NCBI RefSeq assembly: GCF_014779665.1
Contig: NZ_JACXYY010000001.1
Span: 186,001-250,000 of the forward strand
Direction: 5' to 3'
DNA length: 64,000 bases
Source of the DNA: Nocardioides hwasunensis
GTDB taxonomy: Bacteria > Actinomycetota > Actinomycetes > Propionibacteriales > Nocardioidaceae
In this document: in pieces, positions 33,579-40,840 of the stretch
Numbering within the stretch: position 1 is the stretch's first letter
How the letters are laid out: every line of letters starts with the position of its first letter
Made by a program: the position numbers and the translations under genes
Notes under the pieces: generated by a model
Databases searched by the model: none
Seen by the model: only the letters and a program-made list of their open reading frames with translations
Told to the model about the DNA's origin: nothing

Positions 33579-34147
33579 ACCAGGTCGTCCCACCCGGCCT
33601 CGATGCGGTCGAGCGAGATGTGGTCGGCCTGCTGCTGCTCGAGGACCATCACGTCGAGCGGCGCCAAGATCGCGGTCGCGAGCAGCACGAGGTCGCCCGT
33701 CACGCCGAGCTCGCCGAGCAGGTGCCGCACGTGCATCACGGCGAACGACGCCGCGGCTCGTGACCTCGCCGAGTGGGAGCCGGTGGCGGCCTTGATGAGT
33801 GCGCCGTGGGTGACGTTGGTGCGCAGGCGCGAGTGGCCGAAGGCGAGCAGGCGGTCGTGGGCCGGGGCTCCCGGTCCGAGGGGCGGGGGACCGGAGATCA
33901 CGCTGCCCTGCCAGGCCGCCTCCGACTCGTTGAGCACCGCGGCCATCAGACCCTCGCGGGTCTCGAAGCGTCGGAAGACGGTGCCCTTCCCGACGCCGGC
34001 CTCGGACGCGACCGTGTCCATCGTCACGCAGTCGACCCCCCGCGTCGCGACCAGCCGCAGCGCCGCGGCGAGGATGGCCTCCCGGTTGCGCGCCGCGTCG
34101 GCCCGCTCCGGGGCGGGCTCGTCCGCCATCGGCAGCAGGTGGGTCAC
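33557..34147 (-). CDS. TetR-family transcriptional regulator
   Basis: This 196-aa regulator has a clear TetR HTH near residues 15-60 (AILAAALRLVATRGVDCVTMDTVASEAGVGKGTVFRRFETREGLMAAVL) and a helical ligand domain. It is divergent from an NADPH-dependent FMN reductase gene, and a 14-bp palindrome lies between them. GTG 34147 is preferred because a minus-strand -10 box (TACCCT at 34160-34155) ends seven bases before it; ATG 34129 is an alternative. Confidence 0.9.
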   Translation of the reverse strand: MTHLLPMADEPAPERADAARNREAILAAALRLVATRGVDCVTMDTVASEAGVGKGTVFRRFETREGLMAAVLNESEAAWQGSVISGPPPLGPGAPAHDRLLAFGHSRLRTNVTHGALIKAATGSHSARSRAAASFAVMHVRHLLGELGVTGDLVLLATAILAPLDVMVLEQQQADHISLDRIEAGWDDLVRRVVGA

Positions 34148-34154
34148 GCGGCCA

Positions 34155-34160
34155 AGGGTA
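34155..34160 (-). promoter_or_regulatory. -10 element TACCCT of the TetR gene
   Basis: Read on the minus strand, TACCCT ends seven bases before the GTG at 34147. Confidence 0.5.
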
Positions 34161-34196
34161 GGGGTCCGAGAAAGATCGCCGCACCGGGAATGAAAG

Positions 34197-34210
34197 CGGA
34201 CCATGGTCCG
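34197..34210. promoter_or_regulatory. TetR operator
   Basis: CGGACCATGGTCCG is a perfect 14-bp palindrome with A/T-rich flanks (AAAG left, TTT right), 12 bases before the FMN-reductase ATG and 50 bases from the TetR GTG. Size, symmetry and location fit the operator of the adjacent TetR repressor. Confidence 0.75.
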
Positions 34211-34221
34211 TTTAGGCGGGT

Positions 34222-34776
34222 ATGACCACTGACAAGCAGACCCGTGTCGCCGTGCTCCTCGGCTCCCACCGCGCCGGCTCCCTCAACCGTCGCATCGCCG
34301 AGCACCTGCGCGACCACGCCCCCGCCGGTGTGACTGTCGACGTCGTCGAGGGCCTCGACACCATCCCGTTCTACAGCGAGGAGATCGACGGCGACACCGT
34401 GCCGGCCGGAGCCTCCGCGCTGCGCCAGGCCGTCGCGGGCGCCGACCGTGTCCTCGCGGTGACGCCCGAGTACAACGGCACCATGCCGGCCGTGCTCAAC
34501 AACGCCATCGATTGGCTCTCGCGCCCCTACGGCCAGGGCGCCATCGTCGGCAAGCCGTTCGCGGCCATCGGCGCCACCCCCACGCCGTACGGCGGCAAGT
34601 GGTCGCACGAGCACGCCCGTCACTCGGCCACCATCGCCGGCGCCGTCGTCGTCGAGGGCATCGTCGTCGACGAGTCCGCGGTCGAGGGCGACCCGCTGCA
34701 GAACGAGGAGGCCATCCAGCGCTTCCTCGGCGCGCTCGACGCCCTCGTCGCCCACGAGGTCGAGGCCGCGGCCTGA
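34222..34776 (+). CDS. NADPH-dependent FMN reductase / flavodoxin-like quinone reductase
   Basis: This 184-aa flavodoxin-fold enzyme reduces FMN, quinones or azo compounds with NAD(P)H. It has the FMN phosphate loop LLGSHRAGSLNRRIAEHL, the signature VTPEYNGTMPAVLNNAIDWLSRP and the nucleotide region GKPFAAIGATPTPYGG. It is probably cytoplasmic and induced by electrophiles or quinones through the divergent TetR protein. ATG 34222 is used. Confidence 0.93.
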   Translation: MTTDKQTRVAVLLGSHRAGSLNRRIAEHLRDHAPAGVTVDVVEGLDTIPFYSEEIDGDTVPAGASALRQAVAGADRVLAVTPEYNGTMPAVLNNAIDWLSRPYGQGAIVGKPFAAIGATPTPYGGKWSHEHARHSATIAGAVVVEGIVVDESAVEGDPLQNEEAIQRFLGALDALVAHEVEAAA

Positions 34777-34785
34777 TCCGGCTCC

Positions 34786-34903
34786 CCGCTGGCTGAGCAG
34801 GACGAGGAACGAGCCCGTGTCGAAGCCGAGGTGGACAGTCGCCTCGGCCTCGGCCTCGGCCTCGGCCTCGACACGCGAGCTTCGCTCGCTGCTCGACCAG
34901 CGG
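34786..34903. repeat. REP-like intergenic element with an inner hexamer array
   Basis: The left arm (34786-34827, beginning CCGCTGGCTGAGCAG and ending GTGTCGAAGCC) and the right arm (34864-34903) are imperfect inverted copies of about 40 bp; the right arm reversed reads CCGCTGGTCGAGCAGCGAGC and ends GTGTCGAGGCC. Between them lie five perfect copies of GCCTCG (34841-34870, partly overlapping the right arm). The element fills the gap between the FMN-reductase and amidase genes. Confidence 0.75.
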
Positions 34904-34909
34904 TGAGGT

Positions 34910-34915
34910 TACGGT
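34910..34915 (+). promoter_or_regulatory. -10 element TACGGT before the amidase gene
   Basis: TACGGT ends seven bases before the GTG at 34923. Confidence 0.5.
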
Positions 34916-34922
34916 CGAACGC

Positions 34923-36317
34923 GTGTCCCTCCACGACCTGACCGCGCTCGAGCAGGGCGACGCCGTGCGCAACGGTGACGTGTCGCCGCTCGAGCTGGTC
35001 GAGCACTACGCCGATCGTGCCGACCACGTCGGCGCCTTCGTCACGACCACCCACGATCGTGCGCGCGAGCACGCGCGACGACTGACCGAGCAGGGGCGCC
35101 CGGGAGCAGCAGGTCCGCTCTGGGGCGTCCCGACCGGCATCAAGGACCTCCACCCGACGGCCGGCGTCCGCACCACCTTCGGCTCGGCGGCGTACGACGA
35201 CTTCGTGCCCGAGGAGTCCGACGACCTCGTCCTCTCCGTCGAGGCGGCCGGGATGCCGAGCCTGGGCAAGACCAACACCCCGGAGTTCGGCTCGCCGTGC
35301 TACACCGAGCCGGACGTCGCGCCGCCCGCCGTGACGCCGTGGGACACCACCCGCACCGCCGGTGGGTCCTCGGGCGGCGCCGCGGCCGCGGTGGCGGCAG
35401 GCCTGCTGCCCGTCGCCCCCGGCTCCGACGGCGGTGGCTCGATCCGGATCCCTGCCTCCTGCTGCGGCCTGGTCGGGCTCAAGCCCTCGCGCGGCCGGAT
35501 CAGCGGCGCACCGATGTACGGCGACCCGGTCGGGCTGGCGACCGCGGGCACCCTGGCGCGCACCGTCCGCGACGCCGCCGCCCTCCTCGACGTGCTCGCC
35601 GGGCGACGCGTCGGCGACCCGTCCTGGGCGCCTCCTCCGTCTGCGCCCTTCCTCGACGCCTGCGACCGCGAGCCCGGCCGGCTGCGGGTCGCACGCTTCA
35701 TCACGCCGGTGATCGCGGACGTCGAGGTCGACCCGACCAGCGTGACCGCGTGGGAGGGCGCGTCGCGACTGCTCGAGGAGCTCGGCCACGACGTCGAGGA
35801 CGTCCCGGTGCCGATCCCGCCGGAGGCGACGGCCGACTTCGAGACCTGCTGGGCGGTGCTGACCGCGCTGTCGCCGGCCCCGCCCGGCCGCGAGGACCGC
35901 CTCCGGCCCCTGACGCGCTGGCTCGGCGGGCTCGGGCACGCCGTCAGCGGTCCGGAGCTCGGCCTCGCCATCGGCCGGATGCGGCGTCACGCCGCGGTCG
36001 CGCTCGCCGCGCTGGCGGCGTACGACGTGGTGCTCACGCCGACCCTCGCCCGTCCGCCCGCGCTGGTCGGCGAGCTGCGCGACGACGCCGACCCCGCTCG
36101 CGACTTCGCGAACCAGAAGGCGTTCACGCCGTGGACCAGTGCCTGGAACGTCACCGGCATGCCGGCGATGTCGCTGCCGCTCCACCTGACCGACGACGGC
36201 CCCCCGGTCGGCGTCATGCTCGCGGCCCGACCGGCCGAGGAGGAGCTGCTCCTCTCGGTGGCCGCGCAGGTCGAGGCGGCCGTGCCGTGGGTGGACAGGC
36301 GCCCACCCGGCTGGTGA
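34923..36317 (+). CDS. Amidase (amidase-signature family)
   Basis: This 464-aa hydrolase has the Ser-cisSer-Lys catalytic set: Lys in WGVPTGIKDLHPTAG, and the glycine/serine-rich signature TAGGSSGGAAAAVAAGLLPVAPGSDGGGSIRIPASCCGLVGLKPSRGRIS carrying both serines. It cleaves amide bonds of unknown substrates in the cytoplasm; it is not part of a gatCAB cluster. The C-terminal WTSAWNVTGMPAMSLPLHLTDDGPPVGVMLAARP is typical. It stands alone and is convergent with the bioN gene. Confidence 0.93.
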   Translation: MSLHDLTALEQGDAVRNGDVSPLELVEHYADRADHVGAFVTTTHDRAREHARRLTEQGRPGAAGPLWGVPTGIKDLHPTAGVRTTFGSAAYDDFVPEESDDLVLSVEAAGMPSLGKTNTPEFGSPCYTEPDVAPPAVTPWDTTRTAGGSSGGAAAAVAAGLLPVAPGSDGGGSIRIPASCCGLVGLKPSRGRISGAPMYGDPVGLATAGTLARTVRDAAALLDVLAGRRVGDPSWAPPPSAPFLDACDREPGRLRVARFITPVIADVEVDPTSVTAWEGASRLLEELGHDVEDVPVPIPPEATADFETCWAVLTALSPAPPGREDRLRPLTRWLGGLGHAVSGPELGLAIGRMRRHAAVALAALAAYDVVLTPTLARPPALVGELRDDADPARDFANQKAFTPWTSAWNVTGMPAMSLPLHLTDDGPPVGVMLAARPAEEELLLSVAAQVEAAVPWVDRRPPGW

Positions 36318-36339
36318 CGCGAGCTTTGCACCCGAGTCT

Positions 36340-36375
36340 CCCGCTTGTCGGCCGAGATCTGGTGTGACAAGCGGG
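36340..36375. terminator. Convergent hairpin between amidase and bioN
   Basis: CCCGCTTGTC (36340-36349) and GACAAGCGGG (36366-36375) form a perfect 10-bp stem with a 16-base loop. A 20-bp near-identical direct repeat (GGCGCCCACCCGGCTGGTGA at the amidase end, GGCGCCCGCCCGGCTGGTGA at 36418-36437) brackets this region. Confidence 0.6.
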
Positions 36376-36437
36376 GTGGTCACCGGATATCCGGCGACTC
36401 CAGCCCCCTGGCGCCCAGGCGCCCGCCCGGCTGGTGA

Positions 36438-37046
36438 TCAGTCGCCGATCCCGCGTGCGTGCAGTGCGTCGCCGGTGTCGCGAGCACGCGCGACGACACG
36501 GATGACGAAGGGGATCAGCCGCGCCCGCGGTGAGCGCTCGAGCCCGCGCGCGAGGGCCGCGTCGCGCGACTCCTCGGCGAGCATGATCGTGGTCGGGATC
36601 GCGCGCAGCATGAGGGAGAACGCCAGTGCCACGGCCTCGGGGTCGACCCCCACCCGCCGGAGTGGCTGCAGCCCCCGGGCCACCGCGTCGAGCACCTCGT
36701 CGACGGGGGTCGTCACCGTGAGCGTGGTGGCGAGCAGGATCAGTGCGACGAGGTCGCCCACGACCTCGACCGCGCGCGGCCACCCGTTCTGCCAGACCGT
36801 CCACGCGCCGAGGATCGCCGCGGTCAGCAGGAGCCACCGCATCGCCCGGAGGGTGAGGCCGAGCCTGGCCCCCGACCACACGAGCAGCACGGTGGCGATC
36901 GCGAGGAACGCCACCGCCGACCCCGGCCCGCGTACGACGACCACGACGAGGCTGGCGGCCATCAGGCCGAGCAGCTTCGCGCCGGCCGGGAGCCGGTGCA
37001 GCCACGTCGTGCCGGGCTGGTGCAGACCGAGGAGCTGGGCGCTCAT
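36438..37046 (-). CDS. bioN: Energy-coupling factor transporter transmembrane (T) component
   Basis: This 202-aa membrane protein is the T component that couples ATP hydrolysis to the BioY substrate-binding unit in the biotin transporter. About five hydrophobic segments are present, with the diagnostic coupling motifs RAIPTTIMLAEESRDAALARGLER (the AxxARG-type signature) in the cytoplasmic part. Its start overlaps the ATPase stop as ATGA. It is last of bioY-bioM-bioN. Confidence 0.9.
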   Translation of the reverse strand: MSAQLLGLHQPGTTWLHRLPAGAKLLGLMAASLVVVVVRGPGSAVAFLAIATVLLVWSGARLGLTLRAMRWLLLTAAILGAWTVWQNGWPRAVEVVGDLVALILLATTLTVTTPVDEVLDAVARGLQPLRRVGVDPEAVALAFSLMLRAIPTTIMLAEESRDAALARGLERSPRARLIPFVIRVVARARDTGDALHARGIGD

Positions 37047-37732
37047 GCAGTGCGCCGGTAGTGCTCGATGACCTCGGCCGGGATGCCGTCGCGCTCGACC
37101 CGGCCACCGCGGACCAGCAGCGCGCGGTCGCAGCGCGCGGCGAGCTCGAGGTCGTGGGTGACGAGGACGAGCTGCTGGGGGATGCCCAGCAGCAGCCCGC
37201 CGATCTTCCGGCTGTTGCCGAGGTCGAGCAGGGTCGTCGGCTCGTCCGCGACCAGGATCGAGGGCTCGGTGGCGAGCACCCCGGCGAGCGCGAGCAGCTG
37301 GCCCTCGCCGCCCGACAGCGCATGGACGCTGCGGTCGCCGAAGCCCTCGAGGCCGAAGTCGGCGAGCACCCGGTCGGCGCTCGCGAGGCGCTCGGCCTTG
37401 TCCCTCACCTGGCGGCGCAGCGAGAGCGCGACGTCCTCGCGCGCCGTCGGCATCACCAGCTGCGCGGAGGGATCGGTGAACATGAACCCGACCCGACGCC
37501 GTACGTCGCGCCCCTCGCGCGCCACGTCGAGACCGTCGACCAGCACCCGGCCGGTGGTCGCGGGGACCAGCCCGTTGACCAGACGCGCCAGGGTCGACTT
37601 CCCGGATCCGTTGGGGCCGATCAGCACGATGCGCTGCTCGACCAGGTGGAGCGTCGTCTCGTGGAGGATCTCCCGCTCACCGTCGTGGGTCGGGACCGTG
37701 ACGGTGACCTGCTCGAGGTGGATCTCGCTCAC
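37043..37732 (-). CDS. bioM: Energy-coupling factor transporter ATPase
   Basis: This 229-aa ABC ATPase has Walker A LIGPNGSGKSTLARL, Q-loop VGFMFTDPSAQLVMPT (the FxxPxxQ form of ECF ATPases), signature HALSGGEGQLLALAGVL, Walker B ILVADEPTTLLD and switch VLVTHDLELA. GTG 37732 overlaps the bioY stop by GTGA, so translation is coupled. It powers biotin uptake with bioN and bioY. Confidence 0.93.
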   Translation of the reverse strand: MSEIHLEQVTVTVPTHDGEREILHETTLHLVEQRIVLIGPNGSGKSTLARLVNGLVPATTGRVLVDGLDVAREGRDVRRRVGFMFTDPSAQLVMPTAREDVALSLRRQVRDKAERLASADRVLADFGLEGFGDRSVHALSGGEGQLLALAGVLATEPSILVADEPTTLLDLGNSRKIGGLLLGIPQQLVLVTHDLELAARCDRALLVRGGRVERDGIPAEVIEHYRRTA

Positions 37733-38340
37733 GCGGCGGGCGTGCCCTCGCGCTGTGCCTCGGTGCGGGCGGCGACGGGCCGGCCGAGCAGGTCGGGGAA
37801 GGCGCGGTGCACGGCCGTCGCGACGAGCGCCATCGCCACGTTCTTCAGCACGTCGCCGATCCAGAAGATCTTGTCGACGTCCCACGCCTGGGCCCAGGTC
37901 AGGTGGGCGCGCAGGACGAGGCCGGCCATGCCGAGCGTGTGGATGAACACCGCCGAGCTGATCAGGCCGGCGAGGAAGATCGCGATCGGGCTGACCAGGG
38001 AGCGGCGGGGGAGCCGCTCGACGATCGCGCCGCACAGCGCGGCGGCGAGGAGGAACCCGACGATGTATCCGGCGGTGGGACCGGCCAGGACGGCGAGACC
38101 CGCGGCCCCGCCGGAGAAGATCGGCAGCCCGGCTGCGCCGCCGGCGACGTAGAGCAGGACGGCGAGGAAGCCGCGGCGGCTGCCGAGCACCGCGCCGGAC
38201 AGGAGCACCGCGAAGGTCTGCAGGGTGACCGGCACCGGGCCGGCGACCTTGATCGCGGGCAGCAGGGCGCACGCCGCGATCAGTGCGGCGAACGCGGCGA
38301 CCAGGGCGATGTCGGTGCCGGGGTTGCGACGGGTGCTCAT
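37729..38340 (-). CDS. bioY: Biotin transporter substrate-binding subunit BioY
   Basis: This 203-aa S component has six hydrophobic segments. Its BioY signatures are GPVPVTLQTFAVLLSGAVLGSRRGFLAVLLYVAGGAAGLPIFSGGAAGLAVLAGPTAGYIVGF and, near the end, LTWAQAWDVDKIFWIGDVLKNVAMAL. It binds biotin in the membrane and is first in the operon. Two copies of a BioQ-type operator lie 18-45 bases upstream, so expression is probably repressed when biotin is plentiful. Confidence 0.95.
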   Translation of the reverse strand: MSTRRNPGTDIALVAAFAALIAACALLPAIKVAGPVPVTLQTFAVLLSGAVLGSRRGFLAVLLYVAGGAAGLPIFSGGAAGLAVLAGPTAGYIVGFLLAAALCGAIVERLPRRSLVSPIAIFLAGLISSAVFIHTLGMAGLVLRAHLTWAQAWDVDKIFWIGDVLKNVAMALVATAVHRAFPDLLGRPVAARTEAQREGTPAA

Positions 38341-38357
38341 GCGCGGGATCCTCTACC

Positions 38358-38385
38358 TGAACGGTGATCAGTTGAACGGTGTTCA
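38358..38385. promoter_or_regulatory. Tandem BioQ operators between bioY and bioQ
   Basis: TGAACGGTGTTCA at 38373-38385 is a perfect TGAAC-N3-GTTCA inverted repeat. TGAACGGTGATCA at 38358-38370 is a one-mismatch copy 15 bp away. Both closely match the TGAAC-N3-GTTAC consensus reported for BioQ of Corynebacterium and Mycobacterium. They lie between the divergent bioY and TetR genes. Confidence 0.85.
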
Positions 38386-38434
38386 GGTTAGGGTCGCCGG
38401 GTCCGCGCGTCAATGATCAGGTCGGGGGTATGCC

Positions 38435-38986
38435 GTGCCGCACCACCGCTCCGACGTGCTGGCCCACGCCGTCGCCCTGCTCGACGACCACGGCCTCGCC
38501 GCGCTGACGATGCGCCGACTCGGAGCCGAGCTCGACGTCCAGCCGAGCGCGATCTACCACCACTTCGCGAGCAAGCAGGCCCTTCTCGCCGCCGTCGCCG
38601 ACGAGATCCTCTCCCGCGGTGCGAGACCACGCACGGCCGCCGAGTGGCCCGACCAGCTGCGGGAGGTCTGCTCGGAGCTCCGACACGCGATGCTCGCCTG
38701 CACCGACGGTGCCGACGTGGTCGCCACGGTGTCGGCGTTCGGCCTCGGTGCGGCCGCGCCGGTCAAGGAGATCGAGGCGATCCTCGGCTCGGCCGACGTG
38801 CCCGACGACTTGGTCGCCGTCGCGTCGCGCACCCTCGTGCACTACGTCTTCGGCCACGCCTTCGAGGAGCAGACCGCGCGTCAGGCGGTCAGCCTCGGAG
38901 CCGTCGAGCGGTCCCTCGAGTCGCTGCCGGACTTCGACCTCGGCCTCGACCTGGTCATCGACGGCCTCCGCGCCCGCCTGCCCTGA
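38435..38986 (+). CDS. bioQ: TetR-family biotin regulator BioQ
   Basis: This 183-aa regulator has the TetR HTH at residues 3-50 (AHAVALLDDHGLAALTMRRLGAELDVQPSAIYHHFASKQALLAAVADEIL; the TMRRLGAELDV-AIYxHF form is shared with TetR(C)/BioQ proteins). In Corynebacterium and Mycobacterium BioQ represses biotin genes. The location opposite bioYMN and the BioQ-type sites in the shared promoter support the name. GTG 38435 is preceded by a G-run (38424-38428). TAGGGT at 38389-38394 may be its -10 box, overlapping the operators, which would make it autoregulated. Confidence 0.85.
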   Translation: MPHHRSDVLAHAVALLDDHGLAALTMRRLGAELDVQPSAIYHHFASKQALLAAVADEILSRGARPRTAAEWPDQLREVCSELRHAMLACTDGADVVATVSAFGLGAAAPVKEIEAILGSADVPDDLVAVASRTLVHYVFGHAFEEQTARQAVSLGAVERSLESLPDFDLGLDLVIDGLRARLP

Positions 38987-39001
38987 CCTGACCGCCCCCG
39001 G

Positions 39002-39064
39002 GATATCTGAGGACGTGGTGTACGTCAGTCGGAAGCAAATCCGTACGTCACGTCCTCAGATATC
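39002..39064. terminator. Long 23-bp-stem hairpin between convergent bioQ and pentapeptide genes
   Basis: GATATCTGAGGACGTG (39002-39017) and its exact complement (39049-39064) form a 16-bp perfect arm. Two G-T and five more pairs extend the stem to 23 bp around a 17-base loop. It overlaps the pentapeptide stop codon. It could terminate both genes but is much longer and more AT-rich than the other hairpins here. Confidence 0.7.
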
Positions 39065-39686
39065 AGGCGCTGGTGTCGACCTCGGCGCCGTGGAGCTCCG
39101 CCAGCAGCACGGCTCCGGCGAGGTCGAGCCTCGTCGCCCGCAGCACCGCGGCCGTCAGGTCGACGCCGCCGAGGCTCGCACCGCGCAGGTCCGTGCGGTC
39201 GAGGGTGGTCTCGCGCAGCAGCGCGCGGTCCAGCCGAGCGCCCGCCAGCGTGGCGAGCGTGAGGTCGCTGAGCGAGAGGTCGGCCTCGCGCAGGTCGACG
39301 CCGCTGAGGTCGACGCGCGACAGGTTCGCGCCTCGGATCGTCACGCCGAGCCACGAGCCGCCCGTCACGTCGAGCGGGCGGAGCGTGCACTCGGAGAAGG
39401 TGCTGCCGACCAGCTTGCAGCCGTCGAGCGTCGCGTCGAAGAACGACGTGCGGCGGAAGTCGCAGCCGACGAACGCCGTCGCGGTGTGGGTGGAGGCGTT
39501 GAAGCGGCCGCCGTGGAAGGTGCACCCCTCGAACAGCGCGCCCGACGTGGTGGCCTCCGAGAGGTCGACGTCGGTGAAGGTGCAGTCGACGAACCGCGCG
39601 GCGCCGAGGTCGTCGCCGTACCAGTCCTCGCCACGGAAGTGGTGGCCGCGGTGGGGTTGGTCGGTGGCAGCCCAGGGGTCGGTCAT
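39063..39686 (-). CDS. Pentapeptide-repeat protein
   Basis: The 207-aa protein is a right-handed quadrilateral beta-helix built of A(D/N)Lxx units: FVDCTFTDVDLSEATTSGALFEGCTFHGG, GANLSRVDLSGVDLREADLSLSDLTLATLAGARLDRALLRETTLDRTDLRGASLGGVDL. Some family members (Qnr, MfpA) mimic DNA and protect gyrase; most have no known role. No signal peptide is present. ATG 39686 follows a minus-strand -10 box. It is divergent from the sulfotransferase gene with only 42 bases between. Confidence 0.9.
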   Translation of the reverse strand: MTDPWAATDQPHRGHHFRGEDWYGDDLGAARFVDCTFTDVDLSEATTSGALFEGCTFHGGRFNASTHTATAFVGCDFRRTSFFDATLDGCKLVGSTFSECTLRPLDVTGGSWLGVTIRGANLSRVDLSGVDLREADLSLSDLTLATLAGARLDRALLRETTLDRTDLRGASLGGVDLTAAVLRATRLDLAGAVLLAELHGAEVDTSA

Positions 39687-39693
39687 GGCGGCC

Positions 39694-39721
39694 ACGCTAT
39701 CCGTGGGTCGACGGATAGGGT
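39694..39721. promoter_or_regulatory. Symmetric divergent promoter of pentapeptide and sulfotransferase genes
   Basis: CTATCCGT (39697-39704) and ACGGATAG (39711-39718) are inverted arms. Minus-strand TAGCGT (39699-39694) ends seven bases before the pentapeptide ATG, and plus-strand TAGGGT (39716-39721) ends seven bases before the sulfotransferase GTG. The two -10 boxes thus lie at the ends of one dyad. Confidence 0.55.
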
Positions 39722-39728
39722 CGTCCCC

Positions 39729-40370
39729 GTGATCGCGTCCCACCAGCACCGCTTCGTCTTCCTCAAGACCCGCAAGACGGCGGGCACGAGCGTGGAGATC
39801 GCGTTGTCGAAGGTGTGCGGACCCGACGACATCATCACCGAGATCAGCCCCGAGGACGAGGCCCTGCGCCAGGCCGCCGGAGGCCGTCCCCCGCAGAACT
39901 TCCAGTCCCCGCCGCTGCCGCGCAAGGCCTACAACCACATGGGCGCCAAGGCCACCCGCGACCTGGTGGGCGCCGAGGCGTTCGCCGACTACTTCACCTT
40001 CGCGATCGAGCGGAACCCCTGGGACGCCGTCGTCTCGCTCTACTTCTGGAAGTACAAGGACCGACCCGAGCTGCCCGACTTCGAGGCCTACGTGCAGGAG
40101 ATCTGGATCGAGCAGCTCTCCAACAACCGCCGGCTCTACCGGATCCGCGGCAAGATGGCGCTCGACCGGGTGCTGCGCTACGAGCGCCTCGACGCTGAGC
40201 TCCAGGAGGTCTGGGACGAGCTCGGGCTCCCCGGTGCGCCCGACCTGCCGCGCGCCAAGGGCAACGCCCGTCCCGCCGGTCACTACCGCGAGCTCTACAC
40301 CGCCACCTCCAAGCAGCGGGTCGCCGACGTCTTCGCCGACACCATCGAGGCCTTCGGCTACGAGTTCTAG
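39729..40370 (+). CDS. Sulfotransferase family 2-type protein
   Basis: This 213-aa protein resembles carbohydrate-type sulfotransferases that move sulfate from PAPS. The N-terminal HRFVFLKTRKTAGTSVEIAL is the 5'-phosphosulfate loop, and FTFAIERNPWDAVVSLYFWKYK has the conserved Arg/Ser 3'-phosphate site. The acceptor is unknown. There is no signal peptide. GTG 39729 is set by the -10 box. Its stop shares a CTAG tetranucleotide with the stop of the convergent barstar gene. Confidence 0.88.
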   Translation: MIASHQHRFVFLKTRKTAGTSVEIALSKVCGPDDIITEISPEDEALRQAAGGRPPQNFQSPPLPRKAYNHMGAKATRDLVGAEAFADYFTFAIERNPWDAVVSLYFWKYKDRPELPDFEAYVQEIWIEQLSNNRRLYRIRGKMALDRVLRYERLDAELQEVWDELGLPGAPDLPRAKGNARPAGHYRELYTATSKQRVADVFADTIEAFGYEF

Positions 40371-40840
40371 GCCCCGACGCCGTCCGGCCGGTCGAAGTCC
40401 GGCCCGCTGCCGACCATGTAGAGGTCGAGCTCGATCGTCGCGGTCTGGCCGGCGCCCAGCGTCGGGATGACGCCGAACTTCACCTCGAGGAAGCCCCACC
40501 CGACCTCGATCGCGCTCACCGGTGCCGCCGCGGCCGCCGCCTCGACGTCGTGGATCACGACCGCCACCAGCGCGCCGTCGTGCTCGATGACGAAGTGGCC
40601 CATGCAGTCGTTGAAGCCGTCCCAGCTGGGGCCGTACCAGTCGGGGAAGCCGAAGGCCCGCCCGATCTCCGCGTGCGCCGCCGCGCGCGAGGTCATCGCA
40701 CGGCCGTCGAGGTCGATGCGGAGATATCCCGCCCGCTCGATCAACGCGTCCATCTCGCCCACCGCGCTCGTGTGGATCTTGTGGATCGGGCCGGACCGCA
40801 GCCACGGAAGCTCGGTGCGGACGTGCGGTCGGTCGCTCAC
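40367..40840 (-). CDS. Barstar-family protein
   Basis: This 157-aa protein contains a barstar domain (residues about 30-120): RIDLDGRAMTSRAAAHAEIGRAFGFPDWYGPSWDGFNDCM, where the WYGxxWDxFNDC segment is the family core. Barstars inhibit barnase-type ribonucleases. No ribonuclease gene is nearby, so it is either an orphan immunity protein or has another role. A C-terminal extension ending in ATIELDLYMVGSGPDFDRPDG is unusual. GTG 40840 overlaps the stop of the upstream gene as GTGA, so it is translationally coupled to it. Confidence 0.85.
   Translation of the reverse strand: MSDRPHVRTELPWLRSGPIHKIHTSAVGEMDALIERAGYLRIDLDGRAMTSRAAAHAEIGRAFGFPDWYGPSWDGFNDCMGHFVIEHDGALVAVVIHDVEAAAAAAPVSAIEVGWGFLEVKFGVIPTLGAGQTATIELDLYMVGSGPDFDRPDGVGA

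Noticed and set aside
34841..34870. GCCTCG array as a coding microsatellite
   Set aside because: It lies between genes inside an inverted-repeat element; no supported ORF covers it.
40367..40840. Barnase-barstar toxin-antitoxin module
   Set aside because: Only the barstar is present; neither neighbour looks like a ribonuclease.
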